Positions 9,450-19,054 of a stretch of 30,363 bases of DNA are shown one piece after another. The notes under the pieces were generated by a model. The model was not told the DNA's origin and did no database searches. It saw only the letters and a list, made by a program, of their open reading frames with translations. This DNA is from Terfezia claveryi (taxonomy: Eukaryota; Ascomycota; Pezizomycetes; Pezizales; Pezizaceae): assembly GCA_015179025.1 (NCBI GenBank), contig WHUX01000416.1, positions 1 to 30,363 on the forward strand. Direction: 5' to 3'. Positions within the stretch are counted from its first letter, which is position 1. Each line of letters begins with the position of its first letter. The translations under genes and the position numbers were made by a program.

Positions 9450-9838
9450 ATGGCAATTACAATTGGACAACGGTTTACAACATGGGAAGAGCTTCGCACA
9501 GAACTAGCAGATTGGGCTATGTCAACGCAGTTCGATTTCCAGGTATCAAAAAAAGACAAGCTGCAAGTATACTATGTATGCCAACATAGTACAAGTGGTT
9601 GCTTGTGGCGATTGTTTGCTTCTTATAATCTTGATAATGAGATTGAAGTCAAATCTTTGCATAACCAACATACTTGCGCTAGTATTGCAGTACTCTATCA
9701 GCGATGGCAAACCAGCAAGTATGGCTCCGCCGAGTTGTACCTAAGCATTTATTTGTTACAAAAGCTACAAAAGTTCAGGAAATTATAGATTGTATTCACA
9801 TGGAATATTCTCAGTCTACCTTCTACTAATCAGCCCGC
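9450..9838 (+). pseudogene. Mutator-like (MULE) transposase, N-terminal fragment
   Basis: The frame from the ATG at 9450 reads GQRFTTWEELRTELADWAM and then a Cys/His DNA-binding module of the FAR1/MuDR (WRKY-GCM1) type: VYYVCQHSTSGCLWRL and SLHNQHTCA. A frameshift near 9690 moves into another frame with VWLRRVVPKHLFVTKATKV and EIIDCIHMEY, which fits the segment preceding the catalytic domain of fungal MULEs. A TAA at about 9829 and loss of similarity follow. The DDE catalytic region is absent, so this is a dead fragment. Terminal inverted repeats were not identified. Confidence 0.65.
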
Positions 9839-10499
9839 CTAGTGAAGATGGCTCTACCCACCCCACACCCCCCATGCCGCCCACGGCAACCACTACTAGC
9901 AGCCATAGGTTCCCCGGAGGTCCTCTCAGTAAGCCTTATTAGTATAGACTCGAGCTGCTCACTGTATATAGAACTAGACGTACTAGACGCACTGCAAACT
10001 GTATTGCTCTATATAACTTTTGCAAGCTAGGCTTTTCGGTATCGAATTTCAGCTATTTTGAGAGATTCAATCAAGCTATATTTGTGGTACTGCAATTTAA
10101 TATCTTAGGGTGTCCCTCTATGCAGTTTTTCTAAGCCCAGTATGTTCCGTAGCCCCTGCATTATGTAAATGTCTGACCAAGCTTCATTATGTATTCGGCC
10201 TCAAGAGTTCTAGCAATCATAATACTAAGCCTCTCGGATTCAATGCAGATTCCAATTAACTTTACGTGGTGAATACGGTCCAAATCCAATTTTTTTATCC
10301 GGGATTTTTGAGGGGGTACTCAAGTTTTGGCGATTTATCCGGCCGTTTAAATCGTACACGATTTTCAGCCGAAAACTTCACTTTGAATACCCCTATTGTA
10401 TCGCCGTGCTCTATACCACTTGCGCGTTATCGCCTCCATGATGTTTAATTACATTTGCTCTATCTCTTTATTCTTTGTTTAATTAAGTACGGCTATAAA
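9839..10499. other. intergenic; a possible transposon end at about 10266-10400
   Basis: No gene is supported. The stretch 10275-10385 (TCCAAATCC, TTATCCGGGATTTTTGAGGG, TTATCCGGCCG) has the look of a DNA-transposon terminal repeat, but no inverted partner was found in the window. The short frames here lack codon or motif support. Confidence 0.3.
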
Positions 10500-11507
10500 T
10501 TAACCCCAATATCGGAATTTGGTATTTACTACATGTGATATGAGAGTGTCGCTATGAAAACCATGCTTCCACGAGCTCTCAATATGCTTGAAAACCATGT
10601 AGATGGGAGCCCAGATAGACGGGTCGGGACGCGACATGACGGAAAGTAGGCGACCTGACGCAGGCCATAGGGGTAAGGATGCATGACGAAGGTGGGACGC
10701 AACGCGACGTAGGCACATACATGGTGGGACGGAGGTGGGCACTACGTGACACAGACTGAGGAAGATGAAGCGCCTGACGTGGGAGTGCGTCCTGACACAG
10801 ATTTTTTTTTGCTGATGGACGCAGAGGAAGTGCAGAAGATACGGGATCTAGGAGGCAAATGACAGTGTGACTGCAATTTGAATTTCCTGAGGCCTGTCAG
10901 TGATGACTGGAGGGGCTGTAGAGACTGGTGGTTCAAGGAGGAGGGAATGACTGTACAATATATAGTTTTTGATCCTGAGGGCCAGCTGAAAAACAAATGA
11001 TCTGTCATATCCTAGGACATGTCGAGATAAACCAAGCCGTTCAAAGTTGGTATAGGATTCGAGAATATAGTAGCTGCAGAGTACTACGTCGGGACTGCAT
11101 CTGAGTATATAAAAAACGGAAGGCTGTAGAGGGTGTACAGAGTACTAGTGTGTGTTGCAGAATACTGGTGCCAAAAGAGGAGTAGCACTATTCTTAAACT
11201 GGTAGTTTGCGAGACCAGAAATGGTAGGGGCCAAATCAGGACTCACTAGTGTGACTTCCCACAAAAGTAATCAAGCAATGCCTGGGAAAATAATTGCAGA
11301 TTGCCTGTTTAGTGCTGCGATGGGAGACTTTATCGCGGGATCTCACACCGTAGCAATTTGGCACTAAACCTGCTAGCGTAGTCACTACTGCTTGTGATCT
11401 AGTGCCAAGGAGATGATCTTGTACAAGAAGTACCGTTTATGAACTAGTGCCAACTATTTGATCTAGACCTAATATAGTAGTCACTGCCACTTCCAGAGGG
11501 TCGGTGA
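10500..11507. other. intergenic repeat-derived DNA without a supported gene
   Basis: The region contains GAC-rich imperfect repeats (about 10600-10760). At 11150-11500 there are scattered copies of TAGTGCCAA and GTAGTCACTA, motifs shared with the tandem-repeat field at 12249-13081. It is therefore probably the degraded left part of that field, split by the LINE at 11521. Confidence 0.45.
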
Positions 11508-11520
11508 AGAGTCGGTAAGC

Positions 11521-12235
11521 TTTTTTTTTTTTTTTTTTTTAAATACTCAGTACTCCTATGCAGCCCCGTAGGGGGGCTATGAGGAGCCACGCGGAAGCCC
11601 GGTGGATTCAAGGGTGAGGCAAGTTAATCTGCCAGACCCGTGCAAACTAGATACAAAAAAAAAAAAAAAAAAAACAAACCAAAAAAACCCAAAAGGGGCT
11701 GCCCCGTGCTGTCACTAACGGACTTAGCCGATGACTCGAAAGCCTGACTGAGCTCGCCTCCTGGACCGGCTGTGAAACTATGAATATATGTAACTAAAAT
11801 CAGAACTGTAGACAAAGGGGACTCGTAATAATCGTGGAGACGTGACTGTGACAAATTGACTGTGTACTAAGTGAGCTCTCGGAATAAGAGCCCGAAAAAA
11901 GCCTCCGTGGCCTCGTACGTTTCCTCCCCCTCCTTTCTCCAATCCGGCTTGTCGAGATCCTCCCAGTTGCCTTTTTCCCCCAACAGTGTTCTCCGGTAAT
12001 GGTCGAAGCGTGGGCACTCGAAGACGATATGCTCGCCTGTCTCGGTGGGATGTCCGCATGCGCATACTGCTGAGTCTGCTTTACCGATATGGTGGAGCCA
12101 GCTTTTCTGAGGACCTCTGTTCGATCGTAGCCAAGTGTAGGCTGAAAGGGCGTGGCGGTTCCATTCCGTCCTTCTCATGCCATATCCTGCTCTGGTTCTT
12201 GCTTCCTTCCTCACAGCTTTAGAGGACGCCCGGAG
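11521..12235 (-). mobile_element. 5'-truncated Tad-like LINE, copy 1, with 13-bp target-site duplication
   Basis: The minus-strand poly(A) tail (T run 11521-11540) is followed by a 3' UTR and the end of ORF2. The flanks are identical 13-mers AGAGTCGGTAAGC at 11508-11520 and 12236-12248, so both insertion ends are defined exactly. The copy is 715 bp, heavily 5'-truncated, as is usual for target-primed reverse transcription. A second T/A tract near 11654-11682 lies inside the 3' UTR. Confidence 0.95.
11867..12235 (-). pseudogene. C-terminus of LINE ORF2 (zinc-knuckle end)
   Basis: The translation contains RKEARTRAGYGMRRTEWNRH, SAYTWLRSNRGPQKSW and the cysteine-histidine cluster CACGHPTETGEHIVFECPRF, then a conserved acidic tail GEETYEATEAFFGLL before the stop. 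The same block occurs in the LINE copies at 20911-21240 and 23693-23881. The open frame runs 60 bp past the insertion site into flanking DNA; those residues do not belong to the LINE. Confidence 0.9.
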
Positions 12236-12248
12236 AGAGTCGGTAAGC

Positions 12249-13081
12249 AACCTGCTCCAAATGCGATGCTCCAACAATGTTGGTTTCGACGCCAATCTGT
12301 GGCACAGAATAATGTTACATTTCTATGTGACACATCGACTCAGCCACAACGGGGCCTGCGTAAGTGTAGCCGAAGTCGCAGTGCATGTCCACTATGCCGT
12401 AGGAGGAAAGCGTACATCATATCAGTAGACCACAAGTGGCAGTGGCTACGCTTGTATGTTTAGGTTGTCATTTCTACTAGATCAGAAGTGGTAGTCACTA
12501 TGGTAGGAGGTTTAGTGCCATCGCTGTCCATGCCACCGAATGCTACTTTACTTCAAGTCAGACGATCGCCAATAGGTCCACTGGTTCATGTTCTAGCGTC
12601 CTTCACATGCTCCAACAATAATGTCGCATTTCCACAAAAATGGTTTCGACGCTAATCTGTAGCACAGAATAATGTTACATTTCTATGTGACACGCGACTC
12701 AGCCGAAGTGGGGCCTGCGTAAGTGTAGCCAAAGTCTCAGAGCCAACAGGGACACCTTACTTCGTATTGTTTGTCCACTATGCCATAGGGAGACAGCGTA
12801 CATCATATGTCCTCATGAGTACATGGACCACAAGAGGTAGTGGCTACGCTTGTAGGTTTAGGTTGTCATTTCTACTAGAGCCAGGTATCGGTGACTGCTA
12901 CTTCAAGGGTAGGAGGTTTAGTGCCATCGCTAACCATGCCATTGCTAACCATGCCACCGAGCATAGCCCACAAGAGGCAGTGGCTACGCTTGTAGGTTTA
13001 GGTTGACATTACTACTTGATCAGAAAAGGTAGTCACTACAAGGTTTAGTGCCATCGCTAACCATGCCACCGAGCATAGCCC
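12249..13081. repeat. long tandem repeat, unit about 345 bp, two units plus a partial third
   Basis: A block running from GGTTTCGACGC through TGTTACATTTCTATGTGACA, GGGGCCTGCGTAAGTGTAGCC, CGTACATCATAT, GTGGCTACGCTTGTA and GGTTTAGTGCCATCGCT occurs at about 12285-12530 and again at about 12640-12930. The second half recurs from 12960 to 13080. Short inner duplications (GCTAACCATGCCA) are present. No coding function is supported. The LINE at 11521 inserted into its left part. Confidence 0.8.
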
Positions 13082-13111
13082 ACAAGATACACTTAGGCTG
13101 CATGTATTTAT

Positions 13112-14388
13112 AGGAGCGAAGGTTGTGAAGCACTTTAAGCCTTTTTCGGTCACTATGCAGCCTCTGATTCAAGATATCTTGGACAAGGAAATGATAGTTG
13201 AGAGATATGCGGGAATGGCCACTATGGGCAGAATCAAGGGTTTGTACCCAAATGTCATCAGGTTCCAATAATGTTATTGTGAGTAACGTCTGATGGAGGT
13301 TTAGAGAATTCTGCGAAGTTGCAGCAGGTGCACGATGTGATTATGCAAGTCAGGGAGGAAATGAAGAGGCTAGATGGTATGCCTCAAAACTTTTATTACC
13401 ATTCCCCTCAAAGGCTTCTATGTCAATAGGCCTGAGCATCGGATTATCCAAGGAGGGTCAAGCTTTTCTTTGCCATATATTTTGGTGCTCGAGCCTTTCC
13501 ATCTACCAGGCTGGAGCCCAGGCCTATCTACGGATGCACCCTCAAGTCAGTTCTAGGCTTGGGCATGAGACGCCATTCATGGGACTGGTCTCGGGACGTC
13601 TTAGGCGTACTTAGTTCGCTCATATAGATAATGATAAGGCTAATGTTAGCTCCACAGAGATTCTTAATGCGACGAAAGATGTTAGGGAAACCGTGGTGGT
13701 TGGTACCACGGAGATCCTGAATGCGACAAAGGACGTGAAGGACACCTTGATGGAGCTTGTAGTTCAAGCGCTAGGTAAGCCTCAATATAGGTAGTTCCGA
13801 CTCTCATGAGCTAAGCTGACCTTCTGACCAAAGAACCACAACAACGTGAAATACTCTCAAATAAACCACTGGACTTGGAGCTTCAAGAGCTGAAGACTAA
13901 ATATCTTAAGGAAGCCCAGCAAACAAATATCTTCCATGCCAATCTCTATGTTCCTGCACAGGGGATGGCAAGCCAGTATGCGCCCGAGGAAGAGCATTTC
14001 GGCCTTTACGAGCGTATCGAAAAGTTTCTCGCGCCAGACTCACCCCACAGAGTTTGTCTAATCCAAGGTGCCGCTGGGGCCGGGAAATCCACCTTCAATC
14101 ACTACCTCGCAGCGCAGCTGTGCCAAGCCTATGATAACCAACCATCCTCCAATGGAAATGCTGCGAAGCCCATTCCAGTGTTTATTCCTTTGGCTAATCT
14201 TCATGATGCAACTCGACACAATCAAGACTTGATTGCTGAGATGTTTAAGAGGCAGAAATGGCCCAAAGAGAGAATAATGAAAGCCAGGGAATAACTGGAG
14301 TTCGTATTCATCCTAGATGGCTTTGATGAAATCGCGAAACGAGATCGCAATTTCTATATCGACAATAGGCTTGAGGAATGGGAGGAAA
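13112..14388 (+). pseudogene. NLR-type NACHT protein pseudogene, N-terminal region and NACHT start
   Basis: Coding fragments in order: KVVKHFKPFSVTMQPLIQDI (from about 13115, stop near 13270); KLQQVHDVIMQVREEMKRL (about 13313-13420); and a segment with STEILNATKDV twice, 51 bp apart (about 13650-13770), ending at a donor GTAAGC. A 60-70-bp intron with CTGAC and AAAG leads into the NACHT part: LYERIEKFLAPDSPHRVCLI, Walker A GAAGAGKST near 14075, and, after a TAA near 14293, Walker B FVFILDGFDEI. NACHT-domain STAND proteins act in fungal self/non-self recognition and programmed cell death. Several stops and truncation at 14389 by an inverted-repeat element make this copy dead. No sensor repeats remain. 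Confidence 0.85.
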
Positions 14389-14502
14389 AGTCCGAAAGTC
14401 TGTATCTAGTTTTCTCAGCTCACGTACTTCTCTATTTGTATCTTAGTCTGGGCTCTCGTACTTTTCCTACCCTGTATTTAGTCTCGTATATACTTTCGGA
14501 CT
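14389..14502. mobile_element. MITE-like 114-bp element with 11-bp inverted ends
   Basis: The left end AGTCCGAAAGT (14389-14399) is the reverse complement of the right end ACTTTCGGACT (14492-14502). The body, reverse-complemented, matches 17097-17175 next to the Tc1/mariner transposase relic. It is therefore probably a mini-derivative or a terminal repeat of that family. It sits exactly where the NACHT reading frame is lost. Confidence 0.75.
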
Positions 14503-15072
14503 ATAATAGCGAAGTCCGTGAGCCGATACAACACTATATGTTACTATTGAGCTGATAAGATTCCACATCGTGAGTTGAATCTGACGAATCTGAATCAGTA
14601 TCCAGTTCCATACACGAGTATGATGAGGTATCAGAGAGCGATTCTGTACCAGGAGACGAGGGGAGCCGAAACCATGTGAGAGGGCAAATTCTTGTATATT
14701 ATAAAGTTGCTCGTCATGACGAATACTCCCCAATGACGACCTACGAGATCCCACCCCAGGAACTCGCACGTTGAAAACTCCAAATATTGGAATTATGACT
14801 TATACTCGTGCAAAGGCCAAAAAGTTCACCTGGATTACTGTACCACCGTCGTAGAGATCGAGACTTTTGCAAAGAAGTTTTTCAAGGAGAAAGTGGTCGG
14901 CTTTGGTGTAAAAGAGACCAAGCCCATGAGCCCATAAACTAGGAAAAGTGCAACTATACAAATAGAGAAGTACGTGAGGCGATAAAACAACACTAGATAC
15001 AGACTATAATAGCGAAGTCCGTGAGCCGATACAACACTACTACTGAATAAAAAGAGACCAAGTCCGTGAGCC
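14499..15072. repeat. dispersed direct repeats related to the MITE termini
   Basis: A 38-bp segment beginning GACTATAATAGCGAAGTCCG is identical at 14499-14536 and 15002-15039. A second motif, AAAAGAGACCAAG followed by TGAGCCCATAAACT, occurs at about 14924-14940 and 15049-15072. Between them (14941-14990) is another partial copy of the MITE body (ACAAATAGAGAAGTACGTGA). The pattern suggests several overlapping insertions or a tandem duplication of one terminus. Confidence 0.75.
14550..14937 (+). pseudogene. fragment resembling a 3'-5' exonuclease (DEDD/RNase D-like) gene
   Basis: The first frame (about 14574-14773) is Ser/Glu-rich (ESDEYDEVSESDSVPGDE type) and ends with ILVYYKVARHDEYSP and a TGA. 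A neighbouring frame from 14776 continues KYWNYDLYSCKGQKVHLDYC and ETFAKKFFKEKVVGF. The last segment resembles the start of Werner/RNase D-like exonuclease domains, where GFDxEW would supply the first catalytic Asp and Glu. Here the sequence switches to GFGVKETK at the repeat boundary, so the active site is absent. Family assignment rests on this short similarity only. Confidence 0.45.
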
Positions 15073-15488
15073 CATAAACTACCCCCATATGTGTCATCTT
15101 CTTCTTCTTTTAGCTGTACTTCCTCTCCCTGTCTCTGCCAACCCGACTACTTATTAATTTGATCTGCAAAAATGTACAGGAAACGTTGAATTTGCCCCCT
15201 TCCCCCACACACAGTCCTGAAGAAAGGGAAAGGTCAACAGAAACAAATTCACGACCATGTTTTTCTTCTGGGTCATGTCTCAACAGCCATATGACAAAAA
15301 GTAGATATGTTTTCTTCCAGCTCTGTCACAGCCTCTCAACAACCGCCTAGCAAAAGTGAAATTGTGTGCACGCTAGTATTAAACTCAATTAAGAATAGTT
15401 TTGAACTTGTCACTTCAGACTCTGAACAACCCAACAAATGCGAATATAGGAAAATTGGAAAAGGTTAGACGATCCACCCAGTCCCCCC
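15073..15488. other. intergenic, no gene seen
   Basis: About 415 bp with a pyrimidine-rich patch near 15105-15115 and no supported coding sequence. It probably contains the 3' UTR of the convergent gene ending at 15489. Confidence 0.4.
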
Positions 15489-16598
15489 TCAGACGCTCCG
15501 AGATCGGTATCGGTATGGTACCCACCGGCTAGACTGACGGTCTCTCACTCGCTCGAGCTCCAACTCAAGGTTTACTCCATGGACCCTGACCTTTGCGGTC
15601 TCAAGTTTCAATCTTTCGATCTCAGCTTTCGCTTTTTCGATCTCAGCTTTCGCTTTTTCGATCTCAGCTTTCACTTTTTCCAGCTTTAGTTCTGTGGTTT
15701 CTCTGTCTACTGACCCGCTCCAAAGCCGAATCTTTGGAAATGTCCACCCTGGCATCCGGCTCTCGTATATAGTGTAAGGGCTGATGCCGGCTCGTAGTAA
15801 ATCGTTACCTGTTAACTTCATGTTGGCGGAATTTTCCGGATGGGTATTCAAGTACAGCTCGCTGCGCTTGACAGACATCTCCTCAATGAAGTTCCGACTT
15901 TCGAGGCTTACCCTTCTGTGGGTGATTGTTATCCAGTTAATTACTACCACAAAAGCAATCGTAAGAAGCAATCCAAAAACCCAGTTGGTTTGCTGAAACT
16001 CAAACGAAGCATCTCCAAGCCCCAACCTGCCAGTTATCGAACTGTTGGTACTGGCGGTCAAGTTAGGCTGGTTGTTTGTGGTGTGGGTCGAAGTGGTGTA
16101 CGTTGACTTAGGCTCTAAGGTGGGGTTTATCGTCGTGGGGTTAAAGGTCTCGGAGACTGTAAATGTGGATGAAAATTCGAAGCAATATACTTGAGCGGTC
16201 GGGAGGGCTGTGATTGTAGAAGAAACTTTATAGCAATGGGTTACATTGGTTGTCCTGAGGTCCATGTTGCTTTCTTGGTCAAGTAGCTCGACTCCCGAAT
16301 ACATGATAACCGTCGAAACGGGAGAGTGCACAAGTCTTGCAAAGTGTGTTAGTAAAAGGTATTCAAGAGGGCCAGTAGGGTTAGAGTGAGACTGCTCACG
16401 AAAGGGACATGCACCGCAAGCTGAGCTCTGTACTTACGTTGGAGTGAATATCTTCAGGGACAAAAAGGTAAGGAGCGTCGACAGAATGGTGGTGAACAAG
16501 GCGAGACGGCGAGGATTGGTAGAAGAGCAGCCTCGAACCAATGTATGGCTGCAAGTTGGAGGAGGTTGAGGTGCAGACACTGGGTTCCCAAGACGCAT
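15489..16598 (-). CDS. two-TM protein with Ser/Thr-rich loop and heptad-repeat coiled-coil tail (unknown function)
   Basis: Exon 1 is 16598-16438 and exon 2 is 16335-15489. The 102-bp intron has a GTAAGT donor, CTAAC branch-like site and CAAG acceptor, and the phases join (2+1), giving 335 aa without a stop. The ATG at 16598 is the first in frame after an upstream stop. Hydrophobic segments lie at about residues 32-51 (LALFTTILSTLLTFLSLKIF) and 172-191 (WVFGLLLTIAFVVVINWITI). Between them is a Thr/Ser-rich loop with possible N-glycosylation sites (NVT, NLT, NSS). The C-terminal part carries KAEIEKA heptads (about 268-312) encoded by a 21-bp tandem repeat, then an Arg-rich end. Not recognised as a known family. 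Topology suggests a membrane-anchored protein with lumenal loop and cytosolic coiled coil (inference). Confidence 0.6.
15618..15680. repeat. 21-bp in-frame tandem repeat encoding coiled-coil heptads
   Basis: Three adjacent units of GATCTCAGCTTTCGCTTTTT C-type sequence start at 15618, 15639 and 15660; the first two are identical and the third has one change. Each encodes one heptad (KAEIEKA) of the coiled coil on the minus strand. Confidence 0.95.
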
Positions 16599-16841
16599 TT
16601 CGAATTTCTCCTTTGGGAAATTGTAGCTTTGAGAGTGGGTAGGGGTAGTCGAGGCGGATGTTACCTGGACAGAGCACTAATCAATAATAGGCGGATAACA
16701 ATCACATGACCAAGAGTTCGAGGCTAGTTTCAAACTAGGCTCCTAATATACATCTCGAGTTGGGTTAAACTCTGGATATTGATGATCTAATTTTCATGTG
16801 AGATAACTTATCGATTCATACTTCCAAGCTAGGTAGTTGCT
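16599..16841. promoter_or_regulatory. region upstream of the two-TM gene
   Basis: No further exon with an in-frame ATG was found: the frame of exon 1 meets a TAG at about 16677. The segment should hold the 5' UTR and promoter on the minus strand. No clear TATA element stands out, and the right part merges with the decayed Tc1/mariner element. Confidence 0.35.
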
Positions 16842-17084
16842 GACCATCCTGCCTGCTCTCCTGACCTAAATCCAATTGAATATATTTTGGCATACATGAA
16901 GCGTCAACTTCATGAAAGGTCTCTTAATCTCATTTATATGACCGAGAGGCCAGAAGTAGTAAAGGAAGCACTAGCAGATGCATTGTAAGAGATTTGGAAG
17001 GGTATTTTTGAGTCACTATTAGAGAGTCTCTACAGCTCAATATCTTGCCATATGGGGACTGTGTTTAAAACAGAAGATTGGTAG
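16842..17084 (+). pseudogene. Tc1/mariner-type DDE transposase, C-terminal fragment
   Basis: The frame begins DHPACSPDLNPIEY, carrying the SPDLNPIE signature around the last catalytic acidic residue of Tc1/mariner transposases. It continues AYMKRQLHERS, crosses a TAA at 16986-16988, and ends SSISCHMGTVFKTEDW at a TAG (17082-17084), the usual C-terminal layout. All upstream transposase sequence is missing. The terminal repeat follows 12 bp later. Confidence 0.85.
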
Positions 17085-17096
17085 GAAAAGTGCAAA

Positions 17097-17175
17097 AGTC
17101 CGAAAGTACATACAAGATGAAATACAGGGTATGAAAAGTATGAGAGCGCAGACTAAGATGCAAATAGAAAAGTGC
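17097..17175 (+). mobile_element. right terminal repeat of the Tc1/mariner element, cut by the gypsy LTR
   Basis: It begins AGTCCGAAAGT and aligns with the reverse complement of the 114-bp element at 14389-14502. Agreement stops at AAAAGTGC|TGTGG, where the gypsy LTR begins at 17176. The remaining outer tip would lie beyond the gypsy 3' end and was not found. Confidence 0.75.
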
Positions 17176-17338
17176 TGTGGCGCAGGAATCCGGGATAGCC
17201 GGGATTACCTGATTGAGTAATGGGGGCTGGTGACGCAAGTATATTAAGTACTTAAGCTATATGACCGGACCATACGTCCGTGGAATGCAACCTTCATCAT
17301 TCGGTCAGAGGAATAGAAACCCAGCTCTCTCTCTCTCA
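17176..17338 (+). mobile_element. putative 5' LTR of the gypsy element
   Basis: The left end TGTGGCGCAGG is fixed by the break in the Tc1/mariner terminus; the right end is placed at ...CTCTCTCTCA, two bases before a TGGCGACC primer-site-like sequence at 17341. A TATATTAAG box lies near 17240. About 163 bp, short for a fungal LTR. No 3' LTR was found in the window, so the boundaries are provisional. Confidence 0.5.
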
Positions 17339-17590
17339 GCTGGCGACCACACCAGGAGATTCCTTTCGTCCTGACGTTGTTGAAGGATAACACTGTTTTG
17401 AAAACCTGCTTTGCAAGAACAACGGCTGACGTTGGGTCTACGTGTTCCAGAACATCAGCTGACGTTGAGTCGGGGGTTCTGTGAGACGTTTCTTTGTTTC
17501 GGAGCAACGGCTGACGTTGCTTTTGAGGCTTTTGCTATTTCAGTGGTTGTGAACGGTGCTATCTCACGTATCGTTTATACCAAGGGGGAG
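17339..17590 (+). promoter_or_regulatory. gypsy leader with primer-site-like sequence and three palindromic 15-mers
   Basis: TGGCGACCACACC at 17341 occupies the primer-site position, but the tRNA was not identified. CAACGGCTGACGTTG (perfect 5-bp arms, GCTGA centre) occurs at 17420-17434 and 17505-17519, with a CATCAGCTGACGTTG variant at 17453-17467. No coding start is evident; Gag homology begins near 17591. Confidence 0.5.
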
Positions 17591-19054
17591 AGCGTATGAC
17601 GAGGGGGACGACAGGGAAACAGCGAAGCTGATAAATTTGGGAATACAGTTAGGGGGAAAGGCAAAGAAATGGTGGAAGTCGGTGGAGGAGAGAAAGAGGG
17701 ACACGTGGCAGAAAGCGAAGGAAGTACTGATCGCAAGGTATGGGGATAAGGTGCTGATGGGGCACAATATCACAGAATGGAATAAAGCAACAACAGACCT
17801 ATGCAATCTGGCACAGGAATCCAAGACGGACGAGGAATATGCTCAACATACGCAATCCTGGGCACGGGGTTCGGACCTGCTCTGGCGAACAAGTTCATTC
17901 GAGGGATAGCAGACGAAGTCACCCGAAAGGTGGTGAACAGTCAGCTGGACGACAAATTCGGAATTGATGATGCACTGAAGGTGTTCTTGAAGACAACCAG
18001 AGAAGAAAGAGTAACTCAAGCGAGTAAAAAAGTAAAGGAGAAGGAGAAGAAGGACAAAGAAGCGGACAAAACTGTGGCACAGGCTTTGTTCGAATCTCAA
18101 GCAAGCATGGCGAGGTTGATGATGGATCACAGTAGTCGTGTATGTGAATCGATCGCCAGGTCAATGGGGGGGATGAGCTTGAACCAGCAAGTCGAGGCGA
18201 ACCAACCTCAATACGATAACCGAATGGGGAACCAGGGGACACCCATGTACCAGTCAGGTCGCAATCAGCAACAAGGGGGAGTGGGACAGAGGATGACCCA
18301 ACAACCTGTGGGATATGGGGGGCAGAGAGGAACTCAACAGTTACAGCAGGCACCGAATTCGTCCGGGACTGATGCAATGAGATCGATGGGAAATCAAATA
18401 ACCTGCTTCAACTGTGGGGTCAGGGGTCATCGGAGAGTGGAGTGCCCGCACCCCCCGTCTCACCCACAAGAACGACTGCAGATCCAGACTCAGGTACATG
18501 CGAACATGGAGGCGGCGGCAGCAAGAAGGGGGATTGTAAACCCTTTACCCATGATTGCACCTGTGGCAGCAGTGGAAATGGAGGAAGTTTACCCAGAGGA
18601 ATATAACGAAGGAGGCTCAGCCGAACTGGAGATGATGGTAAATGCAAATATGGTTGAAGCGTTTGGGATGACAGTGGGGGTAGGCCGAGGAGACAAGGAG
18701 TTTCAAGAAGTAGCCGCGGTAGAAAAAAGGAAGGGAATATCGTCAGATTCAGGAGAGAGGATAAGAGGAATACCAAGACAGAGAGCGGGATCAGAACCGA
18801 TTGGACAGGCAAGAATAGTCAGAGAACAAAAGAAAGACGAGGTGACGAAAGAAGGAATGACTCGAGGAAAGAAGGCCCCACGTGACCCAACGGACTTGAG
18901 AATGCGGCCAATTAGGATGATGAAAGGTGAACAGCAGTGGGACTTCTTGAAAGCATTCAAATCAGCACAAGTCACGGGAATGACATGGGGGGATCTGTTT
19001 AATATTGCCCCACGAGTAAAGGCGGCATGTGCACACGGAATGGTAGTAGAGTGA
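17591..19054 (+). pseudogene. Ty3/gypsy Gag (capsid and nucleocapsid), N-truncated and frameshifted
   Basis: Capsid-type sequence begins abruptly (AYDEGDDRETAKLINLGIQL, AKKWWKSVEERKRDTW), so the Gag N-terminus is missing. Near 17850 the frame changes by one base: EEYAQHTQ continues in another frame as LGTGFGPALANKFIRGIADE. From there to 19054 the frame is open through a Lys/Glu linker, a Gln/Gly-rich stretch and the zinc knuckle CFNCGVRGHRRVEC (CX2CX4HX4C, near 18408-18450). It ends at a TGA (19052-19054) that lies in frame with the protease. The TGA might be a CGA-to-TGA mutation or a read-through point. Confidence 0.9.

Noticed and set aside
10742..11008. Minus-strand 88-codon ORF
   Set aside because: Ser-rich, no homology or splice context, lies in repeat-derived DNA.
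14921..15072. Structured ncRNA suggested by repeated TCCGTGAGCC motifs
   Set aside because: The motifs align as direct repeats tied to the MITE ends; no stable common fold was seen.
17919..18812. Minus-strand ORFs of 90-152 codons opposite gypsy gag
   Set aside because: Low-complexity Ser/Pro/Leu shadows of the Lys/Glu-rich gag coding strand.
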